The notes beneath the pieces are model-generated. The model did not search any database, was not told the origin of the DNA, and worked only from the letters and a program-made list of their open reading frames with translations. Shown piece after piece: positions 11,807 to 23,362 of a DNA stretch of 64,000 nucleotides. The stretch covers positions 248,001-312,000 of the forward strand of contig JAQYUZ010000004.1 of assembly GCA_033819885.1 (NCBI GenBank). The letters are read 5' to 3'. Source of the stretch: Microbotryomycetes sp. JL201. Its lineage: Eukaryota > Basidiomycota > Microbotryomycetes. The position numbers were made by a program, and so were the translations under genes. Numbering within the stretch: the first letter of the stretch is position 1; each line of letters opens with the position of its first letter.

Positions 11807-12291
11807 AATTCTGTGTATACGCAAAGTTGTAGCATTCTTCCCTCAATGTTGTTTTGCATTACCAGCTCGTTGTAGCCTTCCATGGGGCCATTATTTAGCT
11901 TCGCTTGCCACCTGCCATTTCCGGTCGGGACGAATTGATTGGCCCAAGGGTCCCACGGAGCCAGCCTGCCTAGCAGATCGCCGGCGCTTGTTGCTGTTCC
12001 AGGCAACTTCTGGAGCTTATTTCAGAGGCGTGTACGCCAAAGGTCGAGAACGCACGTTGATTTTGGGAACCCTGGACTGGGGCTGACCACGGCGAAAAGA
12101 AATAGACAAGCGGAGCCAGCCATATATTGAACGTGGCTGCGAGACGAGATCGTCACGGGCAACAAGTGCAACGGAGGAAAGCTTTCCTTTCACTTTGCCT
12201 TGCACGTCAAACGACTGTACGACATTGAAGCAAAAAAGTCTTTTGGCAAGGAGGGGCGTTCGTGACGCGATTCGCAGCGTCTGGCCTCGAG
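11807..12291. other. Intergenic gap upstream of the PC-esterase-like gene
   Basis: About 485 bp between two plus-strand genes. It contains an AT-rich catatattga element near 12120 that could act as a TATA-like site about 170 bp before the next start. Short reading frames here lack ATG starts and family motifs, and I consider none real. Confidence 0.4.
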
Positions 12292-14186
12292 ATGACGGCC
12301 GTGACCCACAAGTCCGGGACTAGCAAGCTCGCTGCCGCAGGGCGCGCCCGCCTGCTCGACCGACGATCGTCCTCGCTCGATGCAGGCTTGTCTGCTCTCA
12401 AACATCGGCAACAGTCAAGCGACAGTGGCACTGACAGCTCACTGATCATGTACGACGACGAGGACAAGGGTCCTGGCGCAGGCTGGTCGGGCTGGTCCGC
12501 GGCGGCTGGCTTGCGTGGGTGGCACAGTGGCTTGACCAAATCACATGCAAGCGCTGTTCCGCCTTCGCCATTCCTTGGGTGGACAATCCCAATACCCCAA
12601 TCACGACGGACGAGAAAAAAGCTTATCCTCAGGCTCATCACAGCCGCGCTCGCGGTTTTCGTCTTGGGCTTGCTCGGCGGAATTTCCCTGCTCGACGATA
12701 GGTTTGGAGTCAAGTCGACTCTCGAGGAATTTGGTATAGCACTCAATCCGTCCTCGTAAGCGCTTTTTGAGAGGTGTACACTGAGCACAGCTGATCCGAG
12801 ACGTACAGATGCGCAAACCCCTTTGCAGAACTGGGTCGGCTCCGAGTTGACCAGTCGAACCCAGACAACAACAAGTGGATACCCTACGACCCGAAATGCG
12901 GATCGTTGCCCTTGATGGCTCGTTTACGACAAGTCACGAGGCCAAAGGCGGATCAACCGCTTGCGTTGCCATTGCCCAAGCGGAGAAGGATGCGCGACCC
13001 CAGCAAGATGCCAATGCCGTGGTTGCACGGCAAGACCGTTTTATTGTACGGCGATCAAGTTGAGCGGCAACATAACAGGGACTTTTGCCATTTTGCCGGT
13101 GGCAAGTTTGCTGGTATTCACCCGGATCATCCGATGTCACCCCCGCGATTCGTGAATGGCATCGACGAGAAAGTTATTCGGTCCAATCAGTCCACCCCAT
13201 TCGAAGGCAGCAGGCCTGCAGTGTGCTACGTCGAGCAGTATGATTTCATGGTCGTTTCTGCTTTCCACTATGGCCTCGCCAACCGCGTCGAATTCGAAAG
13301 AGGACCGCTCTTGGCGGACGAGCACTTTCATCCGCCATTGGCACTCGAGGACAGGCTTGATCACATTGTTGCGCCGCTGCTGCGCTCGCTCGGTCGCACG
13401 CCCGATTTGATCGAGTTTGCGTCCGGGTTCTGGGACCTTCGACATTTCGCCTCCTCTGACCGAGCTATGGGACTCGACGTGACGTCTGATTTGACAGATG
13501 ATCGCCTTGAATGGTACTCGACTCGCTTTGTTCGTGCCTTGAGCGACCTCGGCCGAACTTTTCCAGACACGCCTATCTTGTGGCGATCGATGCTGCACAC
13601 GCCCAAGTTCCAAGACACGCCGTACTCTCGGGTGGCCGCATTGGACCAACTTGGACGTCAGATTATTCGTCAACTTGACAAGTCGGGCAAAGCCAACTTT
13701 GGCGATGATTCCGGTCTCGCTCGAACCACGTCGTTACGCGCCGCCGCCTCTGGCTGGTCTTCACGTTCGACGAGGCGGAGAATCAGTCCTCGGGGCTTGT
13801 ACATGCCAGGCAAAAAGTCGTCTGGCGGATCCGGCTTGAGCGTTCAGGCTCGACACGATGCCAGTCAAGTCCAATTCCTCAGACAAGTCAAGGCGCGCAT
13901 TGGAGAGCGCAACGACCACTTGATGGCCAATTCTATACGCAAGTCGTCGGATCGCGCCAGCTTGAAGAACCGCTTGTCCGTTGACGAATGGGGTCACCTC
14001 ATGTAAGTACCGAATAAGCTTGATACCTGTGCCGCCCATTGACATTTATGTGCACACAGGTTAAGCCAACAGCATCTGATCGAAGACATCAACACAGCTC
14101 CATTACCAGGTGGATACCTTTGGGGCGACATGATGCTGTTCGAGCTGCGGAGGAGGTCTGTCGCAGCTCACTCTCGTTTTCTTTAG
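12292..14186 (+). CDS. PC-esterase/SGNH-like type II membrane protein
   Basis: The ATG at 12292 is followed by a basic cytosolic tail, one membrane span (LITAALAVFVLGLLGGISLL, about 12635-12695) and a luminal domain resembling fungal PC-esterase (PF13839-like) proteins, which O-acylate or de-acylate glycans. Seen blocks: WIPYDPKCGSLPLM, GKTVLLYGDQVERQHNRDFC (about 13030-13090), DHPMSPPRFVNGIDEK, DLIEFASGFWDLRHFA, TPILWRSMLHTPKF and SVDEWGHLM. Introns lie near 12755-12807 and 14004-14059. The last exon reads PLPGGYLWGDMMLFEL and stops at TAG 14184-14186. In place of the usual GDS nucleophile motif the protein has GDQ. It follows two glycosyltransferase-like genes, which supports a role in glycan modification. 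Substrate unknown. Confidence 0.68.
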
Positions 14187-14467
14187 AATCGTAAGAACCT
14201 GTTGCTACTGTTCAGATAGAGGCATTCGCCAAAACATGTTGTTGCAAGATATGTCCTGTGCCATTCCCAAGAAAAATACTGATAATGCAGAAACAGCAAT
14301 AATGAAGTCCGAAAGGTGACCGATATCGAAAACACAGTCCAGCCTAACTTCGCTGGTCAAAACACAACAGAGTCACGAATATATGTATGATGGCTTGTAT
14401 GATGAGAGATATTGATCTGAAAAGGTCGAGCTGTCTTGTCAGCTGATTTTGGCTGTGCCGAAATCGG

Positions 14468-16547
14468 CTATGTCTGCGCGTCTCCCGCATCGGATGCGCG
14501 AGAGTCTGTCCTCGACATGAATAACTGTTCCGAAGGATCAGCGTTTGCTATCCTGGCGCCGAGAAATTGTGAAGGGACGATGAACGAGTCTGTCGAGTGG
14601 TTTCGCTCGAGCTGTGGACGTTTGGGTGGCGCCAACATATCGGACAGCGAAGTTGATCGCACAAGCTCTTTCTCAAGCGGCGACAGAGGTGTTGTTGGTG
14701 GCATACTCGTTTGTGCAGTCGATACAGAAGACGATGTAAGCTTGCCGGACGAATCCGTGCTCGATGTCGGCGACCCGTTCGTCAATACGGCGAGGTGCGG
14801 TCGGGCTTTCAAGGGTGCAAACTTTTGCGGCAATGTGCGCGACGATGCCACCGAGGACATTCTCTGAGGCACGTCGTTCGCCGTCGAGCTGTACAGATCG
14901 ACAAACTGCGTGCCACCACCGAGTTGCTCAAGTCCGCCTTCGGACCTCGACCTGTCATGGCGAGACGTGAAAGCTAGTTCCGACGACGGAGACTGCGCAT
15001 AGTGCGACATTGGTCGGCGACTCGACGTTCGAGGGTGCGAAACAGGGAAAGCCGCGTGTAAAGGGTACTGCATCGTTGCGGCTTCGTAAGCGAGCCTGTG
15101 GTCGTGCGAAACCGCGTAATGTGTATCGTGGCCAAGACTGCTTGAAGTTCTCATGCTCAGGTGTCGCGATTGTTGGCGCACCAGCGAGCCTACAGGTTGG
15201 CCGTCACTCGCCACTTCGTACCCGCCTGCGGGACCGTAGACGCCGCCTTGGCGATCGTGGTGAACCGAGCCGTGGACAGACCTTGCATGAGAAAGATTGC
15301 TGGTCGGAGAGGTAGCGTTTGTGGCGGACCGAGTCAGGCCCGACGGACCGTCACCCTTTTCGGACATGGCGGCGGCCACATTCAGTAAAGAATCATCGTC
15401 GGCCAGGGGCCCAAGCCCGGAATCTCCAGGCGAATGGTTGTTGGGTGCCCAAACGTCGTCGTCGAAGTGCTCCGGGTCTCGTCGACACAACCCTTTGCGG
15501 CGGAAGAGGAACAGGAAGAGAACGAGGAGCGACAAGGCAGCAATCCCGCCAACAACTCCGCCAGCAACTGCGAATGATCAAGTCAGGACGGAAATCGAGG
15601 GCATGAGTGCTTGTCATTGTGTCTCACTAGCACCAACATGCTTCGAAGAGCCACTGCCATCAACTGTAACCGTGTTGAGCGACGCAGACGAACTAGTGAC
15701 GACTGTCATCTGTCCGTTGCTGTCGATGCTTGTAACAACCACTGTTCTGTAACTTGTGATTGTCGAACGTCGGCCTTCCCGAGTCGAGCTGCTCTCGCTT
15801 GTGGCGGAAATGCTGGGTGCCAGTACGACTGGAGATGGCGAAGACGGGTCGCTCGAAGGGACGATACTCTGTTCGGATGTGGTCGTGTCGCTTGCTGTAG
15901 GTATCAGAAGCGGTGTAGTCGTTGGGGGTTCCGAGGATTCGATCGGTTCGCTGCTGGTCGGCGCTCGCGTTCGGGTTGGCCTCGTCGTCGCCGTTGTGGT
16001 CGAGGTTGGTATGAGTGAGCAAAGCGTCGTGAAACCGCCTGCAGACGTAGCCAAGCTTGTCGCGACGACCGTCTCGAGTTCTGTCGCCACGGCAGATCCG
16101 CCCTGTAGACAGTCGCGAACAGATTCAGGCGCTGCAGTGCCCCGAACGATGGGCAAGACTGACCGGAATGACTGTCACGACGGGAACGAGCGATGTGACG
16201 AGCGAGCATATCGGGTCGAGCGCAGTGCCGTTCAAGATTGGTGCGAGGTCTTCGCAGAGCCGAGTCACGACCGGATTCGCGCTCGTGATCGTGGACGAGG
16301 GCAGGGTACTCTGTCAGACCAGTACAGCTGTCAGCTCATCGATCCCCACTATGCCTGGCCGATGTGAGATTTGTGTTGCGGCCTCGCAAGCTGGGCTCCC
16401 GCTCGTTGACCGGGGCTTGGCAGTCGAGAATTCGCCGCGCTGTGCTGTGCACGGCTCGCTCACCGTAACAAGCCGCGTGCTCGTGCTTGTGACGAAGCTG
16501 GTGACAATCTCGTCGTCGAGTGCCGATGTCGCGCACACTGACGCCAT
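14468..16547 (-). CDS. Mucin-like single-pass membrane protein, sensor-like
   Basis: Seen on the minus strand: a long Ser/Thr-rich ectodomain with many Thr runs, a Cys-bearing stretch LCEDLAPILNGTALDPIC near 16220-16275, then one membrane span (VAGGVVGGIAALSLLVLF, about 15510-15565) followed by RRKG and a 330-residue Ser-rich cytosolic tail ending at TAG 14468-14470. The layout resembles wall-stress sensors of the Wsc/Mid2 kind, though no WSC domain is visible. Introns join in phase near 16110-16170 and 15556-15625. The start is uncertain: the ATG at 16547 gives no signal peptide, while a hydrophobic signal-like stretch lies just upstream without an ATG. A short first exon may be missing. It lies between the PC-esterase-like and KRE6 genes. 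Confidence 0.55.
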
Positions 16548-17218
16548 GACTGGCGCTCTCTGTGCTGTAACCAAAGTCGAGTGATCGAGCCACCTTTCAG
16601 GGAGCGAGCGAGCGCCGGTCAAGATCTCTGCGAGCCCACGCTCTCGTGCCACGCAAGCTCCGCGGTGATGACGGCCAGGGGAACGAGATGTCGTGCAGCA
16701 CGCTAACGTGCCTCACAACCCTCGCCACGCGGGCCGGGCAAGGTGGCCGCTGCTCGAGCGGCTAAATGGAATATTAAGGTTGGACGACCGTCCCGAACGC
16801 TGCGCCGGCCGGTACCTGGTTGGTATGCAGATGACGACTCGCAAACGTGCCGTCCCAAGTGGTCGGATACGAAACGGTGTACTCGGCGATCCAAACTTAT
16901 TTTCTTTCTTTTTTCAAAAACAACTGCACCTTGGGGTTCGGGCATGTCGCCTCAATCGCCACGGGATCGCAAGTGACGACGACGGCGTCGTTCTGACGAG
17001 GGTCAGGGATTCGATATATGGACAAAAAGTGTACACGTTTTACCAACTTGCGCAACGGAGAATCGTAAAAGAATCAGAGGACAGTGTCTGAAAGAAGGAG
17101 AAACTCGGAACGGAAACCTAGAGGGTCTGTAGCAACCAGGCTCGCTTTAATGAGCGGGCTGCGCATGCGGAAGGAATGAGCGATACTCGAGATGTGATGC
17201 GTCTGCTAGCCACAGTCA
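16548..17218. other. Intergenic gap, possible missed first exon
   Basis: About 670 bp between the mucin-like gene start and the KRE6 stop, both minus strand. It holds an AT-rich stretch with poly-T/A runs near 16897-16922 and one minus-strand ATG near 16945 that opens a basic, non-signal-like frame. The missing N-terminus of the mucin-like protein may lie here. Nothing else was recognised. Confidence 0.35.
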
Positions 17219-20200
17219 TTATGAGCATCCCCCAGGCATCAGCCGGTTCTTAGGCCAAGTTTGATTGTTCTCGGGCGTCCACATGGTGATGTTAGGGCTG
17301 TTTTCCAAGGATGGTCAATGTGACTGTCTCATATTTGCACTCACTGCAAATAACTCACTTGTTGTACACGTCCAGATGGCGATTGATGTAATCGGTTGTA
17401 GCTGAGTACAAGCTGCGATCAGATCGGATACTGAAGCGGATCGCCAATGGTACTCACGATGATCAGGAGGGTCGCAACTCAGCTTGGCCTTGCCTTTTTG
17501 ATAGATTCGAACGTAGCTGGACACGTCGCCGTCAGTATACCCTCAGAGAGTAAACAAAACAACTGGACCCACTCGAATCGCAAGACGCCCGGGAAGCGAA
17601 TCTTGCCCCACTCTGCATCATGAACGCAATTCGTCAGTCAAAACAACTCGGACGAGCTTGTTGATTCATTGCGGACCTGGCGGCTGGAACTTGGTGGAAC
17701 TGTATCGTCAAGTCGTTGTCAGACAAAATCGAACGATGCCTTTACCGCCTCGCTCACATGGCCAAGTTGAGGATCACCGCCATGGGCTCCTCAGACACGA
17801 GTCGTTGCGAGATCTGAGCTTCTGCGTTGGGTCCGATTGCCTCGGAATTGAGCTGCCAGCTCGGCGTCGCGTTGACGGCCCACGTGATACGGCCCTGAAT
17901 GTCAGAAGCCTGTCAGCCTTGCGTCCGCTGCAGGAGAAGCAGCACTGACATCTGGTCCAGGTTCGTACTCGAAACCAAATGTGGTGTAGCCTCGACCGTC
18001 ATACGACGTATCATCAGTGAGCGTAATGACTGAGGCCGACTCCTGATTGACCGAGCCGTGCCAGATGTCTGCGCACATATCAAGGTCAGCATATTACGAT
18101 GGAGTAGCAGAGTGCAGGCGCGTACTCTGGAATGTGATCGAATCATTGAACATGACGGTCTCGGGCGTCTCGTTCTTCCATGCGTAACCAGCATCGATCG
18201 GAGCGAACTGAATCGACTGACTCGTCGAGCCCGTGCCGCGGTAGTCGACTTGCATTTCGTTGATGTCGATCTCTGGCGCGCCGCGCCCGACATTGTTGCT
18301 CGGTCCGGGGTGGTCCTCGCCAGGGCAGGTGCAGGCCGACAAACGCTGACCCGGGAGCTGTGGAGCGTGCGGTGTCAGAGCAACCATACATGGCGCGATC
18401 TGAAATAGATGAGCATACCCATGACAGCTCTCCTCCATAGTCTACGTCGCCCGACTCCTTGGCTGCGACCGGATCTGTGCCGTTCGGCCACGTCTGGTTC
18501 GGTAACGTACCAACATCGCCTGCGCAGCATCGTCAGAGAGCGACAAAGCACAGCGAGAATATTGAACGAAACATACAAGCATCGTACGTGTACGGCCAAG
18601 TGCCATGATTGGTTCCACCGTAACCGGGACGCCCCAAGTTGCCAAGGGTCCAAGCGCCAGGCCAGTAACCCATAGCCTTAGACGTGCCAGGCATCGACAT
18701 GGACACCTCGATGTAACCACCTTGGAAGCACAATTTGTTCCAGCTCTGTAGACTGAGGTCAGCACCGCTTTAACGACACGGTTCACGACATGTGACGTAC
18801 TTGGAGCATGCCCGATCTGAAATTAAGATCATGGATTGGTTCCTGCGTCATTGTGATTTCAAGTTTGCCGTCTTTCGTCGTGATTGCGTCAGGGTCATAC
18901 CACTGGAGATCGACCGTTCCCCAGTAGTGCAAGTCGACGGCCTCCCAGAATGGGTCGTCTCCAGGCCAGAACGTTCTGCCGTCAACTTCGAACTCATCGG
19001 AGAAGACGAGGTTGTATGTTTCTCCATCAAAACCTTTGCGAGTCCGTGCGCTTTGCGGCGTGTGTATGTCGATCAAGTCTGGCATACCATCAATTTTTGG
19101 GACTTGTCCTGTTGCGTTGATACCGCCCAGACCCCATCCTGCGCAGGAACAGGCTCGTCATGGTGCTTCTGTCAAACAGTGAATCAAAAAACTCTTACCG
19201 AGATCAGTCATTGCTCCGGCGTCGTTCGGGAATCCACCGTTGATGGCGTAGTTGTAAATCGGCCTAAAGTAGGCAGTCAGTCGAAAAGCCCGAGGTATCT
19301 CGTGAGGCGAACACACCATCCTGCAAACAAACCGACCAAGACGATGACGACGATCGAGACGGCGCCGACATTGATGATGCCTCGGATGCTACCATGCGAA
19401 TACTCCTTGTCAAGCATCTTTTCGACTGCGGGATCCATGTTCTGCATGCCCTTTGCGTGAGATGGAGAGAGATCGACTGAAAACAGGCCGTTCATACTTA
19501 CGTGCAGATAATCGTCGTCTTCGACGTTCTCTTTCGTCCACAAGAGCGACGCGTTCGGTTCCACGAACACGCCGGTACCAGTCAGCTTTGGAGAGTCCGT
19601 GTATCTCGCGAGCTCGTTGTCAGAATACGACGCGGTCGAGTAGCGATAGCCTTGCGTCGGCAGGTACGCGTGCTCTTGTTGCGAGCCACCTGCGTAGGGT
19701 CCAGATGATAGGTCAATGGCTACGTCAGACGACGCCATCGAATCGCGTCGGCTGAAGGCGCCAACTCCGCCAGCATTAGTCGAGTAGGTGGACGATCGAG
19801 GGAACGGGCCAAATGAGCCGCCAACAGCACCGGCCAAGACACCTGCACAAACACGAGTCGAGGTCAGCGACGATCGAGAAAGCATGTAAAAGTTTGACGC
19901 GATCGCGTGCAATAGACAGCCGACGCTATGCCGCAGCGCGCTAAAGACTTGCCAAGCGTTGTTGCGTCGAGCTGTGATCCGCGCGACACGGCCTGCGCGC
20001 TGGAGCTCCTGCTTGGCGGATGTAGCCCAGACGACTGAGAAGGGTATTGTTGCGCGCCTGCGAGTGACCGCGACGTGTAGTGGCCTTCTGAAGACGAGGA
20101 CGAGTCGCTTGCACCGCCGCCGCCGTTCGGTGGCACGAGGTGAGAGCTACGGCCGAGTGGCGACGAGGCGGAAGAGACGAGGCCACGACGCGTTGTGTTG

Positions 20201-20313
20201 CTACCGTTTGACCCGTTCGACGGTGGCTGTGATGCCGTGTTCGGCAGCGACTGGCTTGAAGGGAGCGTCGGCGACCCCAGCGGAAGCGGCGCGAACTGGT
20301 TGGGCTGCGACAT
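17219..20313 (-). CDS. KRE6: Beta-1,6-glucan synthesis protein, KRE6/SKN1 family
   Basis: This is a Golgi/plasma-membrane type II protein with a GH16-like fold, needed for cell-wall beta-1,6-glucan. The ATG at 20313 starts [13 protein letters not shown] and a Ser-rich cytosolic region. The membrane span is [20 protein letters not shown] (about 19320-19380). The luminal SKN1 domain shows [75 protein letters not shown] and the GH16-type catalytic motif EIDINE (about 18255-18275). The last exons give [10 protein letters not shown] and [15 protein letters not shown] and end with TAA at 17219-17221. Many short introns. Length and domain order match Kre6. It closes the surface-glycan block. Confidence 0.92.
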
Positions 20314-20627
20314 GGCACCGTGCACGCGCTCGCGAGTCAGAAATCAGAATGCGACTGTGTCGGGACTCAAAATCGCGTGTCGGCTGCGCAGCGTCAAGGT
20401 CGATGGGCAAGACGCGCCGTGTGCGGCGCAATCAATTTCGAGGCGCGAAGCAAACAATCTATGAGCGGATCACCAAGAAAATCGTGTACCACTCCAAGCA
20501 CGAAATGCACTTGATGCGGCCCTGACAGTGTGATTCTCGGCAATCAACAGTACTAGATTTTGAGAGGACTGAATATCGCGAAGCATCGTGCACAGCGTCC
20601 AAATTCATGTTTATTACAAACAAAACC
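20314..20627. other. Intergenic gap, KRE6 promoter side
   Basis: About 310 bp between the KRE6 start and the stop of the ETF-QO gene, both minus strand. It should contain the KRE6 promoter. No reading frame or motif stands out. Confidence 0.4.
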
Positions 20628-23000
20628 TCAGGTCAAGCTGTATTTGGGTCCTCCGCCGCCTTCGGGTGTCCGCCATTCGATGTCCTGCCAGGAGAAGACG
20701 GAGTCAGCGTGTCCCATCTTCAGCGCTTCCACAAAGAGGACGAACCTGTGTCGGGACCTGTTTGTGTACATGGAATAAGAGAATCAGACGCTTGGGAAAT
20801 CGACGCACGCAGACCTGGGGCACGCACCTTGATCGAGCAAGTTTTGCAATGAATGCAGTTTTGAGAGTTGATGACGAGCTTGTGGCCTGAAGCATCGGCA
20901 TCGGCACCCTCTGCCTCCACGTATTCATACACGGCGGCAGGGCAAGCACGACCGAGCAAACCAGCGTACTCTTCAACGTTCTTCTGGACGTGCGCCGGTC
21001 GGTCTTTCTGTTCGATGTGGAGATGGATCGGCTGATTCTCAGCATGGTTGGTTCCAGTGCGGGACACGGATGTCAGAATGTCGAAAGACAGCACGCCATC
21101 GGGTGCAGGGTAGTCAATTGGCTCGAACTCGCTGTCGTGAACGAGAGCGTGAGCTTCTTCTCAGAAAGAAGGCGTTGTGCAGCCTGGCTGACCTGGCCTT
21201 CTTTGTCGCAGCATAGTCCTCTGAAGGATGGTGGAATGTCCACGGCACTCGGCCTTTCAAAAACAAGGAGTCAAGGCCGCTGTACGCCATTCCACCCCAG
21301 TTCCCGAACGCTCCGTGGAAGCTTGGGCGCAGATTTCTGACTTCCTTGAGCTCTTGAGCAACCCAAGAGTTCTCAAAGGCCGTCTCGTAGCTTGAAATAT
21401 CCACCGGCTCGCTTGACGATAGCTCAAAGTCCTCGGGCAATTTACTGATTGCGGCGAATGCCTCTTCAGCTGCAAGCATTCCGGACTTCATGGCCGTGTG
21501 CGTGCCTGCGTGAAGATAGTATGAGTCAGGGCCCAACAGCAACGTTAGCCTAAAACCCGGACAAACCCTTGATTTTAGGCACGTTCAGGAAGCCGGCCGA
21601 GCACCCGATCAATCCGCCTCCAGGGAAGCTGAGTTTAGGAATAGATTGGTAGCCGCCTTCGTTCAGAGCGCGGGCGCCGTAAGCGATGCACTCGCCACCT
21701 TCGAGCAGCTCCGCAAACACTGGATGATGCTTGAGGCGCTATGAGCATTTGGCATTGGTGAGTCCATTGTTCGTCTCGCTTAATCGCGTTGATATACGTC
21801 AAATTGCTCACCTGCAGCTCGCGGTACGGACTCAAATATGGGTTGGGATAGTCGAGGCCGACTACGATACCCAAGCTGACCATCTGGTCTTCCATGTGGT
21901 ACAGCCAGGTTCCACCATATGTTCTATTGTTAAGCGGCCAGCCGAGCGTGTGTTGAATCTTGCCTGGCTCATGCTTCTCTGGCTTCACCTTCCAGACCTC
22001 CTTGACGCCAAGACCGTATGTCTGCGGATCTTTGCCGTCACGTAATCCAAGCTTGGATATAACCTGCTTTGACAGCGAGCCGTGTGCACCCTCGGCGAAC
22101 AGCGTGACTTTAGCCAAGAACTCCATGCCTGGCTCGAAGCTATCCTTGGGTTTGAAATCTTTGTCAAGGCCGATGTCGTTGGTGACGACACCACGCACAC
22201 CTTTGCCGTCTTCGGTCCAGAGGACCTTTGCTGCCGCAAAGCCGGGGTAGATCTCGACGCCGAGCTCCTCGGCTTGCTCCGAGAGCCAACGCGTCAACTT
22301 GGATAAGGAGATGATGTAGTTGCCCTTGTTGGCCATTTGGGGGGGATGGGGCATTGGATACGAGCTCTTCTCAGTCAGCCAGCGCATTGAATCGGAAACG
22401 GCCGGTTGATTCAGTGGCGCGCCCTTCTCTTTCCAGTCGGGAATGAGCTCGTCTAGGGATCGCGGCTCGATGACGGCACCGGAGAGGATGTGAGCACCTG
22501 CAGATAAGTCTGTCGGCGTAGACCAGACGCTAGGAGAACGGCTATGACTGACCAACTTCCGGGCCCTTCTCGAGCAAGACGACGCGCAGCTCCTTGCCCT
22601 GCTCTTGGGCCATCTGCATGAGTTTGATTGCTGCAGACAATCCAGCTGGCCCTCCACCGACGATGCACACGTCGACTTCGTCCTGGACGCGCTCGACTTC
22701 TTCCTCCGGCTGCGCTGCGGCTTCGCCATCTTCAATGGGGACAGCCTGTGCGCGCCGAGACGTCGTTGATAGCTGGCGCACTCCTGCAAGCGCCTGGGCT
22801 CCGCCAGATCGCGCGAGGCCCGTGTGGCGGTGGCGCGGCGGCGCAACGCCAGAGGGTCCGGCGGTAGGCGCGGTCGAGCCGGACATTGCGGCAGCAATCA
22901 CCGCTCGCGGGCGAGCAGCGTCGTGCGCGAGCCGCTTCGCAGCAGAATTGATATTGCTGATGGTGCTGGCCGCGCCCCTTGGAGCGAGACGGGACAACAT
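20628..23000 (-). CDS. CIR2: Electron-transfer flavoprotein-ubiquinone oxidoreductase (mitochondrial)
   Basis: It passes electrons from ETF, reduced by acyl-CoA and other dehydrogenases, to ubiquinone in the inner mitochondrial membrane. The ATG at 23000 was chosen because it gives a basic presequence ([12 protein letters not shown]...) suited to mitochondrial import. The FAD-binding motif [16 protein letters not shown] is at about 22630-22680, followed by [42 protein letters not shown] and [15 protein letters not shown]. The C-terminal 4Fe-4S region shows CPAAVYEY and [11 protein letters not shown] (about 20845-20875), followed after an intron by [18 protein letters not shown] is at 20628-20630. 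All expected blocks are present. It is divergent from the N-methyltransferase gene. Confidence 0.95.
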
Positions 23001-23362
23001 CTTGACGTCGGACCTAGAAATGTGGCGGGTGGCCAAGCTTGACGAATGTCACGCTCAAGTCGGATGCTCCGGAACGCCCGCCATCGCTCGTTCGTGACTC
23101 CACACCCCAAGCACTTGTCGCAATGAAATACAAAACGCTCAATCTCCGCGCACCACACATTCGCAACTCATTCTGAACCACTAAACCGCTCTCGGCGTTT
23201 CAGCCAGCCAATCGCAGCGGCGCGAATCGATATGACGTCGATTGGGAAAGCTTGCGTCCCTGCCAATAACGGAGATGGCTTTCGAAACCATACTGAGTTT
23301 GTTCTGGAGGATAAGATATAGTGTTCGCTCACGTGACCGATTGGGTTGTGTCTCGCCGAATC
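23001..23362. promoter_or_regulatory. Divergent promoter region, ETF-QO / N-methyltransferase
   Basis: A 362-bp gap separates two start codons pointing apart. It must carry both promoters. An AT-rich ataagatatag sequence lies near 23310 on the methyltransferase side. No specific site was recognised. Confidence 0.4.

Noticed and set aside
11788-12006. 72-codon minus-strand frame after the O-fucosyltransferase-like gene
   Set aside because: It has no ATG start and overlaps the 3' end of the plus-strand gene; no motif.
14436-16584. Long plus-strand frames opposite the mucin-like gene
   Set aside because: They mirror the Ser/Thr-rich minus-strand coding sequence. The minus strand gives a coherent ectodomain, membrane span and tail with consensus introns.
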